From assembly GCA_964344765.1 (NCBI GenBank), contig CAYFOM010000015.1, positions 30,029 to 94,028 on the forward strand: a DNA stretch of 64,000 nucleotides, in the 5' to 3' direction. The stretch is from JACNIZ01 sp964344765. Lineage in GTDB: Bacteria > Planctomycetota > UBA1135. Position 1 is the stretch's first letter. Each line of letters starts with the position of its first letter. A program made the translations under genes and the position numbers. This document shows positions 8,587 to 17,631 of the stretch, one piece after another. The notes beneath the pieces are model-generated. The model was given only the letters and a program-made list of their open reading frames with translations. It made no database searches and was not told where the DNA came from.

Positions 8587-11500
8587 ATGGAACCCTTCGT
8601 CCATCTGCACGTTCACACCGAATACTCGCTGCTCGACGGCGCCAATCGCATTCCGGATTTGGTGCAGGCGGCAGTGGAAGACGGCCACGACGCTATCGCC
8701 ATTACCGACCATGGCAATTTGTTTGGCTCGATGGAGTTCTACAAGGCGTGCAAGAAGTCGGGCGTGAAGCCGATTTTGGGCTGCGAGATGTATATCGCCC
8801 AAAAGTCGATGCGGCAAAAGCACAACCGTACCGACAACCCGTACAACCACCTGACTTTGCTGGCGCGCGACAAAGAGGGTTGGCGCAATCTGCACAAGCT
8901 CAGCTCGTACGCTTACCTCGAAGGGCACCATTTCCGGCCACGCATCGACATGGAGTTGTTGTCGAAACATACCGCCGGCATCACTTGCTTGTCGGGCTGT
9001 TTGTCCGGACCGGTCAACGCCCACCTACGGCGTGAGCAATACGACCAAGCGTTGCAGGCTGCCGGCACCTTGCAAGACTTGTTCGGTAAGGAGCATTTTT
9101 TCCTCGAGGTCATGCGCAACGGCATGGAATTGCAAGACCGCATGACCGAGGAAATGGTGAAGATGGTGAACCGAGTGGATGCGCCATTGGTGGCAACCAA
9201 TGACATTCACTATTTGCGCCATGAAGATTGCAACGCGCAAGATGCGTTGTTGTGCATTCACACCGGATCCAAACTCGACGATCCGAAGCGTTGGCGCATG
9301 GACACCGACACGTTGTTCTTCCGCACGCGCGAGCAAATGAATCACATTTTCTCCGACTTGCCGGAAGCGCTGCGCAATACGCAGGTAGTCGCCGATCAGG
9401 TAAATGTGGAATTCGAATTCGGCAACTATCGCCTGCCTAAGTTTGATCCGCCGGATGGCAGCACGCCTGTCGAGTACTTCCGTCATCTTTGCGAAGAGGG
9501 TTTCTCGCGCTTCTATCCCGGCAATTCGGAAGAGGCGCGCAAACGCTTGGAATACGAAATGAAGGTGATCGACGAAATGGGCTTTGTCACCTATTTCCTG
9601 ATCACATGGGATTTGATTCACTATGCGCGCAGTGTCGGTATTCCGGTAGGTCCGGGTCGTGGATCGGCGGCGGGTTCGATTGTGGCTTATTGTTTGGAGA
9701 TCACGCGTATTGACCCACTCAAGTACGACCTGATTTTTGAACGCTTCCTCAATCCTGGTCGTGTGTCGATGCCGGATATTGACATCGACTTCTGCAAGGA
9801 TCGGCGTGAAGAAATGATTGCTTACACGCGCAAGAAGTATGGCGATGAGCGCGTTTGCCAAATCATCACTTTCGGAAAGATGAAAGCGCGCGCTGCGTTA
9901 CGCGACGTTGCCCGAGTGATGGACGTTCCGCTGAAGGAAGTGGATCAGTTGGTGAAAAAAGTTCCGGAGGGCCCTGGCGTCAAACTCAGCAAAGCCTTTG
10001 ACGCCGACGAAGAGCTGCAGGAACTTCGCGATGTTTCCGAGCGCAATAAAAAATGGGTCAAGTTGGCTACTAGCCTGGAAGGCTTGTCGCGCCACACTTC
10101 AGTGCACGCCGCAGGAGTCATTATTGCGGACGAACCGCTGATCGACATCGTGCCGCTGGCGATGCAAGACGGCAACGTTACGACGCAGTGGGATATGAAA
10201 ATCAGTGAGCAATACGGCTTGCTGAAAATGGACTTCCTTGGCCTGCGCACCCTCAGCATTCTGCATGAGGCGGCTTGTCTGGTGAAGAAACGCAGTGGCG
10301 AAGAGGTCGATTTAGACGGCTTGGCGCTGGATGACCCTGCCACTTTCGAGCTGCTTCAAGCCGGCGATACCGAAGGCGTCTTCCAGTTGGAATCCGGCGG
10401 CATGCGGCGCTTGCTGGCCAACCTCAAGCCGACTACTTTTGAAGACGTGGTCGCGGTTTTGGCACTGTATCGCCCAGGTCCTTTGGGATCGGGCCTGCAC
10501 GAAATCTTTGCGCGGCGCAAGCACGGCGAAGAAGAAATTCGTTACCCCCACCCGTTGCTGGAAGAAATCCTGCAAGAGACCTACGGCGTGTTGATCTACC
10601 AAGAGCAGATCATGCGTGTGGCGCAGATGATGGGCGGCTTCTCGCTATCCGAAGCCGACTCGCTGCGCAAAGCGATGGGTAAAAAGGACGTCAAGCTGAT
10701 GCGCAAAATGGAACCTGGTTTTTTGACCGGTGCCAAAGAGCGCGATGTGGACGAACCGGTCGCCAAGGATATTTGGGAAATGATGATTAAGTTTGCGGAG
10801 TACGGCTTTAACAAGTCGCACTCGGCTGCCTACGCGCTCGTGACCTATCAAGCAGCTTGGATGAAAGCGCACTACCCGTCCGAGTTCTACGCCGCGAGTT
10901 TTACTTACGAGGCCTCGGATGCCGACAAACTTGCCACCTTGATCGAGGACGCCAAGGGCCACGATTTGAAGGTACTCCCGCCGTGTATCCAGGAATCATG
11001 GCCGCGATTTTCGGTGCTGGAAAGTGGTGCCATCCGCTTTGGACTGGAGGCAATCAAAGGCGTGGGTAGCGGAGCGGCCGAGGCGGTGGTCGAACGGCGT
11101 GAAAAACGATTGGAGGAGGGCGAGGGCAACTATCCCAACTTCCATGAGTTTTTGGTGGACTGTGTCGGCGGTCAGATTAATAAGTCGCCCCTTGAGAGCC
11201 TGATTAAAGCCGGCGCGCTCGACAACTTCCACATGCGGCGCTTGGACTTGCTGGAAGAGCTGCAAGGCAGCTTGACCTACGCGCAATCGGTTGCCAAAGA
11301 TCGCGAACGCGGGCAGGGCATGCTGTTTGACGCAGCTCCGGCCGCGCCCGCTCCCTCGCCGGCAGCAGCGGACACCAGCGCGGAATCAGGGGACTCCGGT
11401 GACAAGCCGGAGATGCGCAAGCTAAGCGACGCCGAACGCAAGATTACCCTCAGCAATGAAAAAGAAGCGCTGGGCCTATACCTCACTCAGCATCCGTTAG

Positions 11501-12129
11501 ACCCCTACCGTGACATCTTGCGCGGCATTGCTGCGTGGGATTCCCGCAACGTCAAAGAGGTCGGCGACAATTCGCAGCTGGCACTGGCCGGCATCGCGGC
11601 GCACGTGAAAATCTTGCCGCTGAAAAAGGATCCCAGTCGCAAAATGGCGCGACTTCGAGTCGAGGACCTATATGGTTCGACCTCGGCGCTGATTTGGCCG
11701 TCGACTTTGGAGAACCACAAAGACCTAGTCCATGAAGACTTTATTGGTCTGTTTCACGGCACCGTCGATATGGGCGGCGAAGAACCCGTGCTGCGGGTGG
11801 ATCGCATCGAACCGATGGCCGAAAAAGCCGACGTCAAACTGTCGGGTTCCTTGACGGTTGTACTTGGCGGTGGTGACCCGCCTATTGAGCGGATGCAAAA
11901 GATCATCCGCGACCATCCGGGAAGCTCGATGATCCGCTTTGTTTACCAGGACTCAGAGGGCAAGTCGCGCGTCATGCGCGCCGGTCCTGGTTGGCGTGTC
12001 GGCCTGAATGCCGAGCTCATTGACCAGCTCAATAAGCTGTTGGCTCCTTCAGGTCACGCTCGTGCCGAAGCCGATTCCAAGCCCGCTCCCAAAGCTGCGC
12101 AGCCTCGTTGGGCCGCTGCTGGGAAGTGA
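8587..12129 (+). CDS. dnaE: DNA polymerase III alpha subunit
   Basis: The replicative polymerase, 1180 residues from MEPFVHLHVHTEYS. The N-terminal PHP domain keeps HLHVH and ITDHGN. The C-family palm carries PDIDIDF near residues 397-402. The helix-hairpin-helix and OB-fold regions follow. The end is a basic Ala/Pro/Lys tail. I start at 8587, where the PHP motif begins, preceded by an AGAGGGG element; an earlier in-frame start at 8542 adds 15 unlikely residues. The stop codon lies within a palindromic element. Confidence 0.96.
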   Translation: MEPFVHLHVHTEYSLLDGANRIPDLVQAAVEDGHDAIAITDHGNLFGSMEFYKACKKSGVKPILGCEMYIAQKSMRQKHNRTDNPYNHLTLLARDKEGWRNLHKLSSYAYLEGHHFRPRIDMELLSKHTAGITCLSGCLSGPVNAHLRREQYDQALQAAGTLQDLFGKEHFFLEVMRNGMELQDRMTEEMVKMVNRVDAPLVATNDIHYLRHEDCNAQDALLCIHTGSKLDDPKRWRMDTDTLFFRTREQMNHIFSDLPEALRNTQVVADQVNVEFEFGNYRLPKFDPPDGSTPVEYFRHLCEEGFSRFYPGNSEEARKRLEYEMKVIDEMGFVTYFLITWDLIHYARSVGIPVGPGRGSAAGSIVAYCLEITRIDPLKYDLIFERFLNPGRVSMPDIDIDFCKDRREEMIAYTRKKYGDERVCQIITFGKMKARAALRDVARVMDVPLKEVDQLVKKVPEGPGVKLSKAFDADEELQELRDVSERNKKWVKLATSLEGLSRHTSVHAAGVIIADEPLIDIVPLAMQDGNVTTQWDMKISEQYGLLKMDFLGLRTLSILHEAACLVKKRSGEEVDLDGLALDDPATFELLQAGDTEGVFQLESGGMRRLLANLKPTTFEDVVAVLALYRPGPLGSGLHEIFARRKHGEEEIRYPHPLLEEILQETYGVLIYQEQIMRVAQMMGGFSLSEADSLRKAMGKKDVKLMRKMEPGFLTGAKERDVDEPVAKDIWEMMIKFAEYGFNKSHSAAYALVTYQAAWMKAHYPSEFYAASFTYEASDADKLATLIEDAKGHDLKVLPPCIQESWPRFSVLESGAIRFGLEAIKGVGSGAAEAVVERREKRLEEGEGNYPNFHEFLVDCVGGQINKSPLESLIKAGALDNFHMRRLDLLEELQGSLTYAQSVAKDRERGQGMLFDAAPAAPAPSPAAADTSAESGDSGDKPEMRKLSDAERKITLSNEKEALGLYLTQHPLDPYRDILRGIAAWDSRNVKEVGDNSQLALAGIAAHVKILPLKKDPSRKMARLRVEDLYGSTSALIWPSTLENHKDLVHEDFIGLFHGTVDMGGEEPVLRVDRIEPMAEKADVKLSGSLTVVLGGGDPPIERMQKIIRDHPGSSMIRFVYQDSEGKSRVMRAGPGWRVGLNAELIDQLNKLLAPSGHARAEADSKPAPKAAQPRWAAAGK

Positions 12130-12250
12130 TTTGTTGTGGTTGGGTTCTTGGGGTTGCCTCGGCGGCTTTACGCTCCGCGGGGCGGGCTTCGCCGGTCCCA
12201 GGCGCCGCCGAGGCAACCCCAAAAACCCTGAACCGCATTCAATCACTTCC
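12122..12250. repeat. Imperfect 129-bp palindromic element at the dnaE 3' end
   Basis: Arms 12122-12166 and 12204-12250 are inverted copies. Both outer ends read GGAAGTGATT, a variable stretch follows, and the inner 17 bp (12150-12166 with 12204-12220) are perfect. The loop is 37 nt. The left arm contains the last dnaE codons and its TGA. The structure resembles a small non-autonomous or REP-type palindromic unit. No second copy was noticed in the window. Confidence 0.7.
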
Positions 12251-12319
12251 GGCTCCACGCGTTCGCCTTGAATGGAACGTGTGGCGCCTTTTGTTGTGGC
12301 TTAGTTTCGTGGGAAATGG

Positions 12320-12353
12320 AAAAGCCACCGTCCTTGCAGGGACGGTGGCTTTT
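12320..12353. terminator. Bidirectional terminator between dnaE and rplQ
   Basis: A perfect 10-bp GC-rich stem (12324-12333 with 12340-12349) is flanked by A's on the left and T's on the right, so it can end transcription on both strands. It sits 20 bases after the rplQ stop and closes the long ribosomal gene run. It may also stop dnaE transcripts coming the other way. Confidence 0.88.
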
Positions 12354-12372
12354 GTGGATGGGAACCTGAAGC

Positions 12373-12768
12373 TTAGTCGGCCAAGGTCAGGTCGGCTTCG
12401 GCCGGAGTGCGCTCTACGAACTCGAAGAAGGCGCGCGGAGCCTTGTCGCCAAGGCGCGGCTTTTCGAGCTTGAGGATGCGGGTGTAACCACCCGGGCGCT
12501 CCTTGAAACGCGGACCCAGCACATCGAACAACTTGGCAACGGCGGCCTTGTTGTTGCCCAGCAGAGCCAGGGCACGACGGTAGTTGTGCAGGTTCTTTTC
12601 CTTAGCCAAGGTGACCAGTTTCTCAGCAAAAGGACGATGCGCCTTTGCTTTGGCCACGGTGGTCTCAATGCGCTCGTGCTCAATCAAGGCAATGACGATG
12701 TTGCGTGCTAGTGCCTTGCGGTGAGCCGGCTTCCGCGAGAGTTTCTTTTTCTTTACGCGATGTCGCAT
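12373..12768 (-). CDS. rplQ: 50S ribosomal protein L17
   Basis: The last gene of the alpha operon. The 131 residues begin MRHRVKKKKLSRKPAHRKAL and include the FAEKLVTLAK block and GGYTRILKL, typical for L17. An acidic C-terminal extension of about 15 residues (FVERTPAEADLTLAD) follows. It lies 13 bases after rpoA and is followed by a strong terminator. Confidence 0.97.
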   Translation of the reverse strand: MRHRVKKKKLSRKPAHRKALARNIVIALIEHERIETTVAKAKAHRPFAEKLVTLAKEKNLHNYRRALALLGNNKAAVAKLFDVLGPRFKERPGGYTRILKLEKPRLGDKAPRAFFEFVERTPAEADLTLAD

Positions 12769-12781
12769 GTTTCAACCTCCG

Positions 12782-13777
12782 CTAGTTGGTCTCCAGCTTC
12801 ATGCCGACAGTCAGATCGAGTTCGCCAAGCTTCTTCTCGATTTCGGTCAGCACGGTCTGGCCAAGGTTCTTAATTTTGAGCAGGTCGTCGGCGGTTAGGA
12901 CCACCAGCTCAGCGAGAGTAGTCACAGCTGCCCCATCCAGGCAGTTGCGGGCACGCGTGGACAAATCCAAGCGCTCAATGGGCTCCGACAGCAAGTTATT
13001 GAGACGGTCCTTGCGGCGCTCAGCAGCAGCGTCGATGGCCTTTACCTCTTCGGAAACCGGAACGCCTTGCAGAGCATTGCGGAACTGAACGAAGGGGTTC
13101 AGGTGCTTGCGGTAGATCTTGGCGGCTTCCACCAACGCCATTTCCGGCGTTACGGTGCCATCGGTCCAGACTTCCAGGACGAGGCGATCGTAGTTGGTGA
13201 ACTTACCGACACGAGTGGCCTCCACTTCGTAGCGCACGCGCACAACCGGGCTGTATGCGGCATCGAGCGGAATCAGACCAATCTGATCCATCGGCTCGCC
13301 AGTCTCATCAGCGGCAACGTAGCCGCGACCACGACGGGCGGTCAGAGAAACCTCGAACATCTGGTCCGAAGTCAAGGTTGCAATGTGCAAGTCCGGGTTG
13401 AGCACTTCAACACCAGTCGGACACATCACGTCGGCACCGGTAACCGTACCGGGACCTTGCTTGGAAATGGACAAAGTTGCGACGTCCTCAGTTCCCATCT
13501 TCAAGTTCAGGGATTTGAACGCCAACACCAGGTCCACCACATCTTCCACTACCCCGGGGGTGGTTTTGAATTCGTGCTCGACGCCGCCTACCTCAACGGC
13601 AGTGACGGCAGCACCTTCAATTGCACCCAGCAGGACGCGGCGTAGACCGTTGCCAATGGTGTGGCCGAAACCACGCTCAAAGGGCTCAATCATGAACTTG
13701 CCATAGGATCCAGTCGATGTCTCTTTGACATGAGTGACGCCAGATGGCAGTTCGAATTCTCGCCAACGAATACGCAT
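12782..13777 (-). CDS. rpoA: RNA polymerase alpha subunit
   Basis: The 331 residues have the N-terminal assembly domain (IGNGLRRVLL, VEDVVDLVLAFKSL) and a C-terminal domain ending in the helix-hairpin-helix region (LLKIKNLGQTVLTEIEKKL). That domain contacts UP elements and activators. The N-terminal MRIRWREFELP and KFMIEPFERGFG blocks resemble planctomycete alpha subunits as I remember them. It sits in the standard rpsD-rpoA-rplQ order. Confidence 0.97.
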   Translation of the reverse strand: MRIRWREFELPSGVTHVKETSTGSYGKFMIEPFERGFGHTIGNGLRRVLLGAIEGAAVTAVEVGGVEHEFKTTPGVVEDVVDLVLAFKSLNLKMGTEDVATLSISKQGPGTVTGADVMCPTGVEVLNPDLHIATLTSDQMFEVSLTARRGRGYVAADETGEPMDQIGLIPLDAAYSPVVRVRYEVEATRVGKFTNYDRLVLEVWTDGTVTPEMALVEAAKIYRKHLNPFVQFRNALQGVPVSEEVKAIDAAAERRKDRLNNLLSEPIERLDLSTRARNCLDGAAVTTLAELVVLTADDLLKIKNLGQTVLTEIEKKLGELDLTVGMKLETN

Positions 13778-13801
13778 TTGAGTCTCCGGAAGTGGTTACG
13801 C

Positions 13802-14434
13802 CTACTTGGAGCAGAGTTCGACGATGAACTGCTCTTGGATGTCCTGGAAGCGGACGTCCTCGCGGGTAGGCAGGGCGTTAATGGTGATTTTGGCGGCGTC
13901 GCGATCGAGGCCGATCCACTGCGGGACGGACTTGTCACCGCTGAGCTCGAGGAAATCAGTAACCAACTTCTTCGAGGTGCGAGTGGTACGAACGGTGATC
14001 ACATCACCGACACGCACCGAGTAGCTAGCGATATCCACCTTGCGACCATTCACCAAGAAGTGGCCGTGGTTAATCAGCTGGCGAGCGTGCGGACGGGACA
14101 TCGACATGCCTGCGGCATCGACGACGTTATCCAAACGGCGCTCAAGGATGGACAACAGGTTGACACCCGTATTGCCCTTCATGCGCTCTGCGTTGGCGAA
14201 GTAGCGCTTGAACTGGCGTTCCATCACGCCGTAGATGCGCTTGACCTTCTGCTTTTCACGCAGGTGAACGCCGTAGTCCGACAAACGACGCGGACGGGAA
14301 CGCAGGTTGGATCCCGGCGGGACGTTGCGGCGATCGACCGCACACTTTTCCGTTTCGCAACGGCGACCCTTCAAAAAGAGCTTGTGCCCTTCACGCCGAC
14401 AGAGGCGGCAAACATTTCCGGAGTAACGAGCCAT
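13802..14434 (-). CDS. rpsD: 30S ribosomal protein S4
   Basis: A primary 16S rRNA binder of 210 residues. The N-terminus keeps a four-cysteine zinc motif (CRLC...CETEKC), the C+ form. The S4 RNA-binding fold (LERRLDNVV, SRPHARQLINHGHFLVNG) is intact. Just after rpsK (2-base gap), within the alpha operon. Confidence 0.97.
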   Translation of the reverse strand: MARYSGNVCRLCRREGHKLFLKGRRCETEKCAVDRRNVPPGSNLRSRPRRLSDYGVHLREKQKVKRIYGVMERQFKRYFANAERMKGNTGVNLLSILERRLDNVVDAAGMSMSRPHARQLINHGHFLVNGRKVDIASYSVRVGDVITVRTTRTSKKLVTDFLELSGDKSVPQWIGLDRDAAKITINALPTREDVRFQDIQEQFIVELCSK

Positions 14435-14436
14435 GA

Positions 14437-14820
14437 TCAGACGCGACGCTTCTTAGGAGGACGGCAGCCGTTGTGCGGCAAGGGAGTGGCATCTTCGATC
14501 ATGGTGACACGAAGACCAGCCTGGTTGAGACCACGGATGGCGCTTTCGCGACCGGAACCGGGACCTTTTACGCGGACTACGATTTCACGCAGTCCCATTT
14601 TGTAAGCAGCTTCGCCGGCGCGGATCGCAGCCTGCTGAGCGGCAAACGGGGTCGACTTACGCGAACCCTTGTAACCCACTGCACCGGGCGAACCCCAGGC
14701 AATGATGTTGCCTTGACCATCGGCCAGCGAGATCAAGGTGTTATTGAAAGTGGAGCGGATGAAGGCGATGCCCTTGGAGCCAACCTTCTTGCCCTTACGT
14801 TTTGCTTTGGCTGCACTCAT
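14437..14820 (-). CDS. rpsK: 30S ribosomal protein S11
   Basis: Part of the 30S platform. The 127 residues include FNNTLISLAD, GSRKSTPFAAQQAA and the C-terminal PHNGCRPPKKRRV, all diagnostic for S11. The gap to rpsM is 2 bases. Confidence 0.97.
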   Translation of the reverse strand: MSAAKAKRKGKKVGSKGIAFIRSTFNNTLISLADGQGNIIAWGSPGAVGYKGSRKSTPFAAQQAAIRAGEAAYKMGLREIVVRVKGPGSGRESAIRGLNQAGLRVTMIEDATPLPHNGCRPPKKRRV

Positions 14821-14822
14821 GA

Positions 14823-15206
14823 TTACTTCATCGCCTTAACAGACTTCTTACCGGCAACGGTCTTCTTCGGACCCTTCCTGCCGCGAGCATTGGTTTTGGT
14901 GCGCTGCCCGCGTACCGGCAAACCACGACGGTGGCGCAGGCCGCGATAGCAAGCAATGTCACGCAGTCGGTTGATGCTCTGCATCACACGACGGCGCAAG
15001 TCACCCTCAATCTCGTAGTTCTGCTCGAAGTAGCCGGTGATGGCACCGATTTCTTCGTCAGTCAGATCCTTGGCTTTTTTGTTTGGATCCAAGTTGAGGG
15101 CGGCGCAAGTTTCCTTGGCGCGCGTAGGACCTATGCCAAAAAGGTAGGTCAGGGAAATCTCCAAGCGCTTTTCGCTGGGAATGTCTACACCGATGAGGCG
15201 CGGCAT
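14823..15206 (-). CDS. rpsM: 30S ribosomal protein S13
   Basis: A head protein at the subunit bridge. The 127 residues show MPRLIGVDIPSEKRLEISL, the helix-two-turn-helix region GIGPTRAKE and the basic RHRRGLPVRGQRTKTNARG tail. Standard alpha operon position after rpmJ. Confidence 0.97.
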   Translation of the reverse strand: MPRLIGVDIPSEKRLEISLTYLFGIGPTRAKETCAALNLDPNKKAKDLTDEEIGAITGYFEQNYEIEGDLRRRVMQSINRLRDIACYRGLRHRRGLPVRGQRTKTNARGRKGPKKTVAGKKSVKAMK

Positions 15207-15248
15207 GTTTTTATTACTTAGGGACCGTTAAGGCGGTTCTGGGAAGGC

Positions 15249-15365
15249 TTAGCCTTGCCGCTGCTTGTGACGGGGATCGCGGCTGCAAATCACACGCACC
15301 TTTCCATGGCGACGAATGATCTTGCAGGATTGACAAATGCGGCGGACGCTTGCTCTGACCTTCAT
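15249..15365 (-). CDS. rpmJ: 50S ribosomal protein L36
   Basis: A 38-residue L36, easily missed because of its size. It starts MKVRASVRRICQSCKIIRRH and has the zinc ligands C-x2-C, then C and H (the C+ form). The stop is TAA at 15249-15251. It lies between infA and rpsM as in most bacteria. Confidence 0.94.
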   Translation of the reverse strand: MKVRASVRRICQSCKIIRRHGKVRVICSRDPRHKQRQG

Positions 15366-15401
15366 GACTTTTTTTGACTAGGAACTGTGACCAGTTCGTT
15401 C

Positions 15402-15719
15402 TCACCGGCGACGTTTGCCACCCCCGGCGGGACGTTTTTTGCCCTTTCCTCCCCCACCCGGTCGGCGCGGTCCGCCCTGCCCGTGAGCAGGTCTCGGACG
15501 TCGCTGACCCCGGAAAACAATCCGGCAACGGGTCAGGTCGTAAGGTGACATTTCGATGGTGATGGTGTCGCCCGGGGTAATGCGGATGTAATGCTTCCGC
15601 ATCCGGCCGGACATGTGGGCGTGCACCTGTTGCCCATTTTCGAGCTCAACCAAGAACGTAGCGCCGGGTAAAGCTTCCTTTACTACGGCGAACAGGGTGA
15701 TGGGCTCTTCTTTGGCCAT
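15402..15719 (-). CDS. infA: Translation initiation factor IF-1 with C-terminal extension
   Basis: IF-1 blocks the A site during initiation. Residues 1-72 form the usual OB fold (FLVELENGQQVHAHMSGRMRKHYIRI, here split as FLVELENG, AHMSGRMRK, YIRITPGDTI, and SPYDLTRCRIV). A further 33 or so residues rich in Gly, Arg, Lys and Pro follow, whereas IF-1 is normally about 72 residues. The gene is between adk and rpmJ; no map gene is present. Confidence 0.92.
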   Translation of the reverse strand: MAKEEPITLFAVVKEALPGATFLVELENGQQVHAHMSGRMRKHYIRITPGDTITIEMSPYDLTRCRIVFRGQRRPRPAHGQGGPRRPGGGGKGKKRPAGGGKRRR

Positions 15720-15739
15720 TCAGGTGCCAGGTTGGGCAG

Positions 15740-16303
15740 TTAATTAGTGGTTGCCAAAGCGTCGTGGACCACCCGGGCCATTTCACTTTGGATTTCTGGG
15801 ATGTCGCGATCGGCGTCGATCTCGACCAAGAGACCCTGCTCGAGGTAGAACCGTTCGAGCGGGGCAGTCGTCTCCCGGTAGACGGTGAGCCTGTGCGCGA
15901 TGACCTCTTCCGTGTCATCTGCACGTCCCCGCCCCATTAAACGAGCGGTGAGCACCGAATCGGGAGCCGTGAAGTATAGCGAAAGGCCGACCGCACCGCC
16001 AGGTGCCTTAGCGCCCAAAGCTTCCGCTTGGGGCAAAGTGCGTGGGAATCCGTCGAGCAGCAGCACGTCGCCGGGCTCTTGGGCGGCAATACGGCTAGCC
16101 ACCATCTCCACCATCAGGTCATCAGGAACCAAATCGCCACGGCTCATGTACTCATTGGCACGGGTGCCGAGCTCGGTCTCGCGGGACACTTCGTCCCGCA
16201 GCAACTCCCCGGTGGAAAGATGCTCCCAACCGTTGGACTGTGCTGCCAAAGAAGCCTGCGTACCTTTGCCGACTCCGGGAGGGCCAAGAAGAATGACGAT
16301 CAT
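15740..16303 (-). CDS. adk: Adenylate kinase, short form
   Basis: Interconverts AMP, ADP and ATP. The 187 residues carry the P-loop GPPGVGKGTQ, the AMP-binding LSTGELLRD and DGFPRT blocks, and a short lid (GRGRADDTEEV) rather than the long zinc-containing lid. Its place between secY and infA is the classic spc operon position. Confidence 0.96.
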   Translation of the reverse strand: MIVILLGPPGVGKGTQASLAAQSNGWEHLSTGELLRDEVSRETELGTRANEYMSRGDLVPDDLMVEMVASRIAAQEPGDVLLLDGFPRTLPQAEALGAKAPGGAVGLSLYFTAPDSVLTARLMGRGRADDTEEVIAHRLTVYRETTAPLERFYLEQGLLVEIDADRDIPEIQSEMARVVHDALATTN

Positions 16304-16317
16304 GATTGCTACTGCCG

Positions 16318-17628
16318 TTACTTTTTGCGATGGGCCCAGCCGGATCCACCACCCTTCATGAAACCTTCGTAGTTTCGCATCAATAGGTGGGAGTTCAGCT
16401 TATCGACGATGTCCAAAGCAACACCCACCACAATCAGAATGGAGGTGCCGCCAAGGAAGTAGGCGACCATCGGCAAGACATTAAGGTTCGATGTGACCAG
16501 TGTCGGGATCACAGCGATGATGGCAAGGAAGGCAGAACCGGCCAAAGTGACGCGGTTCAGCACGTAATCCAGGTAGTCGGCGGTGGCTTTACCTGGACGA
16601 ATTCCAGGTACGAAAGAACCGTGCTCCTTCAAGTTGTTCGCGATTTCCGTGGGCTGGAACATCAAGCGAACCCAGAAGAAGGAGAAGAAGAAGATCAGGC
16701 CGGTGTAGCTTGCCAAGTAGATGAAGCTACCTGGAGCAAATGCCTCGGCGAGCCAAGGAATTCCAACCGAGCCTAGAACTTGCGGGACGATGAACAGAGC
16801 ACCGGCAAAAATGATTGGCATCACGCCGGCCTGGTTAACTCGCAATGGCAAGTAATGCTTCTGCCCACCCATCACCTTGCGACCGCGCATTAGCTTGGCC
16901 TGGTGAATGGGAATGCGGCGCTGGCCACGAGTGATGTAAACAACAACAAGAACAGTTGCCACCCACATGGCGCCCAGCGTAACGACCAACTGGTGCGGGT
17001 TTTCCGACACGGTCAGCGTGCGCTCTAGCGCCGCCGGCATGCTGGAAATAATACCGCCCATAATGATGATCGAAATGCCATTGCCCAAGCCGTGTTCGGT
17101 GATTTGCTCACCGATCCACATGATGAACATGGTGCCAGCCGTAAGCGCGACGATGACCGTCAAGCTATACAAGAAACTGGCATCGCCGGTCATCAAATTG
17201 AAGGCCGGGTTGTAGACCACCCCTTTCAGAATGAAAATCGCCTGCAAAATGCAGATCGGAATGGTTGCCAGTCGGGTGTATTGCGCAATCTTGCGTTGAC
17301 CAGCCGAACCTTCTTTGGACAGGGCTTCCAACTGCGGAACCACCTTGACCAAAAGGCTAAAAATAATCGACGCCGAAATGTAGGGCATCACCCCTAACGA
17401 GAAGATCGCGGCACTGCCGATACCTGCTCCGGTGAAGGCGTTCATGATGCCGAACAAACCGCCAAGCGAACTACCGGCGATTTTTTCCGACGCAGCCCGA
17501 ATCGCATCCAGGTTCACGCCAGGGAGCGGAATCTGGAAACCAACCCGGTAAATAGTAAGCAAAAGGAAGGTCATCCCGATCCGCTTTCGCAGCTCGGGAA
17601 CCCTCAGAATGTTGAGTGCCTGGATCAT
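16318..17628 (-). CDS. secY: SecY protein translocase subunit
   Basis: The channel of the Sec translocon. The 436 residues have about ten hydrophobic membrane segments, the plug-region start (IQALNILRVPELRKRIGMT) and the conserved cytoplasmic loop RRIPIHQAKLMRGRKVMGG. The C-terminus is basic. SecE is encoded at 41579-42016. Confidence 0.97.
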   Translation of the reverse strand: MIQALNILRVPELRKRIGMTFLLLTIYRVGFQIPLPGVNLDAIRAASEKIAGSSLGGLFGIMNAFTGAGIGSAAIFSLGVMPYISASIIFSLLVKVVPQLEALSKEGSAGQRKIAQYTRLATIPICILQAIFILKGVVYNPAFNLMTGDASFLYSLTVIVALTAGTMFIMWIGEQITEHGLGNGISIIIMGGIISSMPAALERTLTVSENPHQLVVTLGAMWVATVLVVVYITRGQRRIPIHQAKLMRGRKVMGGQKHYLPLRVNQAGVMPIIFAGALFIVPQVLGSVGIPWLAEAFAPGSFIYLASYTGLIFFFSFFWVRLMFQPTEIANNLKEHGSFVPGIRPGKATADYLDYVLNRVTLAGSAFLAIIAVIPTLVTSNLNVLPMVAYFLGGTSILIVVGVALDIVDKLNSHLLMRNYEGFMKGGGSGWAHRKK

Positions 17629-17631
17629 CGA

